Assembly: GCA_039990395.1 (NCBI GenBank)
Contig: JBDXFZ010000074.1
Span: 111,574-175,573, forward strand
Length of the DNA stretch: 64,000 nt
Direction: 5' to 3'
DNA from: CALINF01 sp039990395
GTDB lineage: Bacteria > Pseudomonadota > Gammaproteobacteria > Pseudomonadales > Halieaceae
Shown: positions 62,010 to 64,000 of the stretch, one piece after another
How positions within the stretch are numbered: position 1 is the stretch's first letter
Layout of the letters: every line of letters begins with the position of its first letter
Notes under the pieces: generated by a model
Databases searched by the model: none
Seen by the model: only the letters and a program-made list of their open reading frames with translations
Told to the model about the DNA's origin: nothing
Made by a program: the position numbers and the translations under genes

Positions 62010-64000
62010 AGCTGATAAGGGCATCTATCAACAACTTCCGATTGCTTAAAGGACTTACACTAGACTTTTCTTGTGATGAGGACAAAAACCTTACTGTAGT
62101 TCGGGCAGCAAATGAAACAGGTAAGACCACTTGCAAAACCGCTTTGCTATGGGGGTTGTTTGGCAATCGCGCTTTACCTGGTGAAGGGAAGAAATACCCA
62201 TTGTTTCCATCTGATAAGAAGGAAACTTTGAGGAATGCCGAAGTATCGGTTGAGATCGAGTTCGAAACAGACCAAGTTGTAACAATTGGTCGTGGCCATC
62301 ATGAGATACAAAAGAAACAGTATCGATTGTATCGAAGCTGCATCGAATACCCCGGGGATGGTGGGGTCGTCCGTCGCGAAGCTGAAGGTGTAGTTCTTTT
62401 TGAGGTAAAGCCAGAGGGTGCAGAGAGAATTTTGGACTCAGATGTTGCTGGCATTATTGAAAGCAGTATCCCGGAAGCACTGAAAGACGTGTATTTCACA
62501 GATGGCGACAGTGCCATGTCATTTATTGAGGCTGCGGCTACGCAAGGGGTAAAGCGTAAGCGAGTAAGTGGCGCTATAGAGGCCTTGCTCGGTCTCGATA
62601 TCCTAAAAAAGACTATAGACCACCTTGGTAAATCTGCTACAAAGTTCAGTTCGATGATTGATGATACAGATTATGCTAAGGAGCTTGAAACGCATAACGA
62701 CCGAATAGCCGGGTTTGAAGAGGACGTAGAGTTATGGGAGGAGGAAAGGAGCGCCTTAGAAGTCGAAATTGGTGAAGGTAGTAGTATGTTGGCGTCAACT
62801 CGTAAGAAGATCGAGGATGCTCTGAAACTCGGTGATAAGGCAAAGTTGGTAGCAGACATGTCTAAATGTGTTAGAGATATAGAGAGAAGTAAGGATGGTT
62901 CAAAACGTGCTTTAGAGGATATGTCTGGGCTTTTAAATTCTGCACACCTATCTGCCGCGATGATTACAGGGCCGGCAAAAAGTGGTATGCAGCTTCTCAA
63001 TAGCATGAGTGATAATAAGCAACTTCCCAAGGTCAATATACCCATACTCGAAGAGCTTCTTGATCGTGATAATTGTTTTTGCGGAGCGGATCTATCAATC
63101 GAATCGGAAGAGGGGCAGAGTGCGAGAAGTTCCATTCTCAAATCGATAGAAGATAGTAGGGCGTCGGATGCTCAGCAGGAGGCTGCTACAAGCTTATTCT
63201 ACTCGGTTCGAAGCGAGCAATTCGATGAATCACGAGCGGAAACCTGGATGCATGGATACGCTTCTAGAAATCAAGACTATAGCGAATTCATGTCTGCTCT
63301 TTCCTCGGATCAGAAAAGGTTGTTAAAACTTAAGGCAGAACGAGATGCTATCGATGATACATCGTTGACGCAGCTTCGCGAGCTGGAATCATCTTTATCT
63401 AGCAAGCTTGATTCTGCAAGAGTTCAGCAAGGTCAGCGAGAAAGCTCAATTGAAGACGCAGCCCAGAGGAAGAGAGAGGCTGAGGAACATCGGCAGAAAA
63501 TTGAGAAGCGCCTCAACAAGACTGATACATCAGCGGATAAACTAAGTCTTGCCCGAATGACGCAAACGGTTTTCAAGCAGGTTGGTGATCGATTAGTTAA
63601 GGAGGAGCTAAGGAAAGTAAGTGATGAAATGAACCGGATCTTCCTTGAAATGATCGGTGCCGATCCAGAGGCCAATGACCTAACACTGATTACAAAAGCA
63701 GAATTGACAGAAGATTACGACATACTCGTGTATGGCCCAAATGGGCATCAACTCAATCCAGATCAAGATCTTAATGGTGCATCACGACGCGCGATAACAC
63801 TTGCCTTCATACTTGCTCTAACCAAGGTAAGTCAGGTTGAGGCACCTAATGTGATCGATACACCGTTGGGGATGATGGCCGGCTACGTCAAGAGATCGGT
63901 GCTTCGAAGAACTGTGTCTGAAGGAAGTCAGGTGATTCTTTTTCTAACGCACGACGAGATTTCGGGTGTCGAGACTATCATTGACGAGACCGCGGGTAAG
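62006..64000 (+). CDS. DndD-like SMC/Rad50-type ATPase (3' end off the right edge)
   Basis: At least 665 aa; translated directly from 62006 because the frame is open at the edge. Opens MKLIRASINNFRLLKGLTLD with Walker A AANETGKTT (34-42), long coiled coils with a NCFCGADL turn (CxC, hook-like) in the middle, then a modified signature DLNGASRRAITLAF and Walker B NVIDTPLGMM, followed by VILFLTHDEI. The VIDTPLG...VILFLTHDEI arrangement is close to DndD of DNA phosphorothioation systems. Only a few residues seem to be missing. What follows beyond the window is unknown. Confidence 0.88.
   Translation, partial: MKLIRASINNFRLLKGLTLDFSCDEDKNLTVVRAANETGKTTCKTALLWGLFGNRALPGEGKKYPLFPSDKKETLRNAEVSVEIEFETDQVVTIGRGHHEIQKKQYRLYRSCIEYPGDGGVVRREAEGVVLFEVKPEGAERILDSDVAGIIESSIPEALKDVYFTDGDSAMSFIEAAATQGVKRKRVSGAIEALLGLDILKKTIDHLGKSATKFSSMIDDTDYAKELETHNDRIAGFEEDVELWEEERSALEVEIGEGSSMLASTRKKIEDALKLGDKAKLVADMSKCVRDIERSKDGSKRALEDMSGLLNSAHLSAAMITGPAKSGMQLLNSMSDNKQLPKVNIPILEELLDRDNCFCGADLSIESEEGQSARSSILKSIEDSRASDAQQEAATSLFYSVRSEQFDESRAETWMHGYASRNQDYSEFMSALSSDQKRLLKLKAERDAIDDTSLTQLRELESSLSSKLDSARVQQGQRESSIEDAAQRKREAEEHRQKIEKRLNKTDTSADKLSLARMTQTVFKQVGDRLVKEELRKVSDEMNRIFLEMIGADPEANDLTLITKAELTEDYDILVYGPNGHQLNPDQDLNGASRRAITLAFILALTKVSQVEAPNVIDTPLGMMAGYVKRSVLRRTVSEGSQVILFLTHDEISGVETIIDETAGK

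Noticed and set aside
1..64000. CRISPR array, rRNA operon, transposase genes
   Set aside because: No regularly spaced direct repeats, no rRNA-like sequence and no transposase or integrase gene were seen in either strand of the window.

Overview
The window looks like a chromosome segment of a marine gammaproteobacterium, perhaps near the Halieaceae/Spongiibacteraceae. This rests on the mix of TonB receptor, TPR-sulfotransferase, wax ester synthase, RND/MMPL pump and tryptophan tryptophylquinone (TTQ) amine dehydrogenase, plus moderate G+C; the placement is inference. About 48 kb of metabolic and transport genes is followed by about 16 kb of accessory island that runs off the right edge.

Layout: (1) 1-7.2 kb: NtrY-like kinase and NtrC-like regulator, divergent from an adaptor/ATPase/permease export operon with an excellent sigma-54 promoter in front. 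(2) 7.3-13.7 kb: a redoxin/haem c/copper-monooxygenase-like fusion, an RND pump, an EamA transporter and a secreted trypsin-like protease. (3) 13.9-20.6 kb: an epoxide-hydrolase-like enzyme, then a tightly packed operon of small-molecule kinase, inositol-monophosphatase/CysQ-type phosphatase, sulfotransferase-like protein and an OpuC-type osmolyte importer with fused permease and binding protein. (4) 20.6-25.2 kb: a complete structural mau/aau-type cluster (TetR, mauB, mauE, mauD, mauA, two cytochromes c) without mauG nearby. (5) 25.4-29.5 kb: PAS histidine kinase, serine hydrolase, agmatinase-type ureohydrolase. (6) 29.5-47.9 kb: three spermidine-dehydrogenase-like (SpdH-like) flavoproteins, a TonB receptor, a TPR-sulfotransferase, a TetR regulator, a cupin, membrane redox-type proteins, an acyl-CoA synthetase, a wax synthase with a histone-H1-like tail, and a prolyl iminopeptidase. 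Three copies of one operator, CATGTC-N4-GACATG, tie the receptor and two of the flavoprotein operons into a probable regulon.

(7) From 48.04 kb a 24-bp piece identical in pattern to a tmRNA (ssrA) 3' end marks the probable left boundary of an integrated element. To its right come conflict and defence-type genes: a CBS-HEPN protein overlapping a helicase with its own RxxxxH motif, a third HEPN protein, a dual-specificity phosphatase convergent with an ADP-ribosylglycohydrolase, an HNH nuclease, a metallophosphoesterase, an Asn/Pro/Tyr-repeat secreted protein, a VWA protein, and finally a translationally coupled PLD-helicase / small helical protein / DndD-like ATPase module cut by the window edge. 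Two about 90-bp structured repeats lie in opposite orientations, each in the leader of an island gene, and may be a new cis-regulatory RNA or small mobile element.

The best candidates for undescribed systems are the CBS-HEPN/helicase-HEPN pair, the PLD-helicase/DndD-like module, and the leader repeats.
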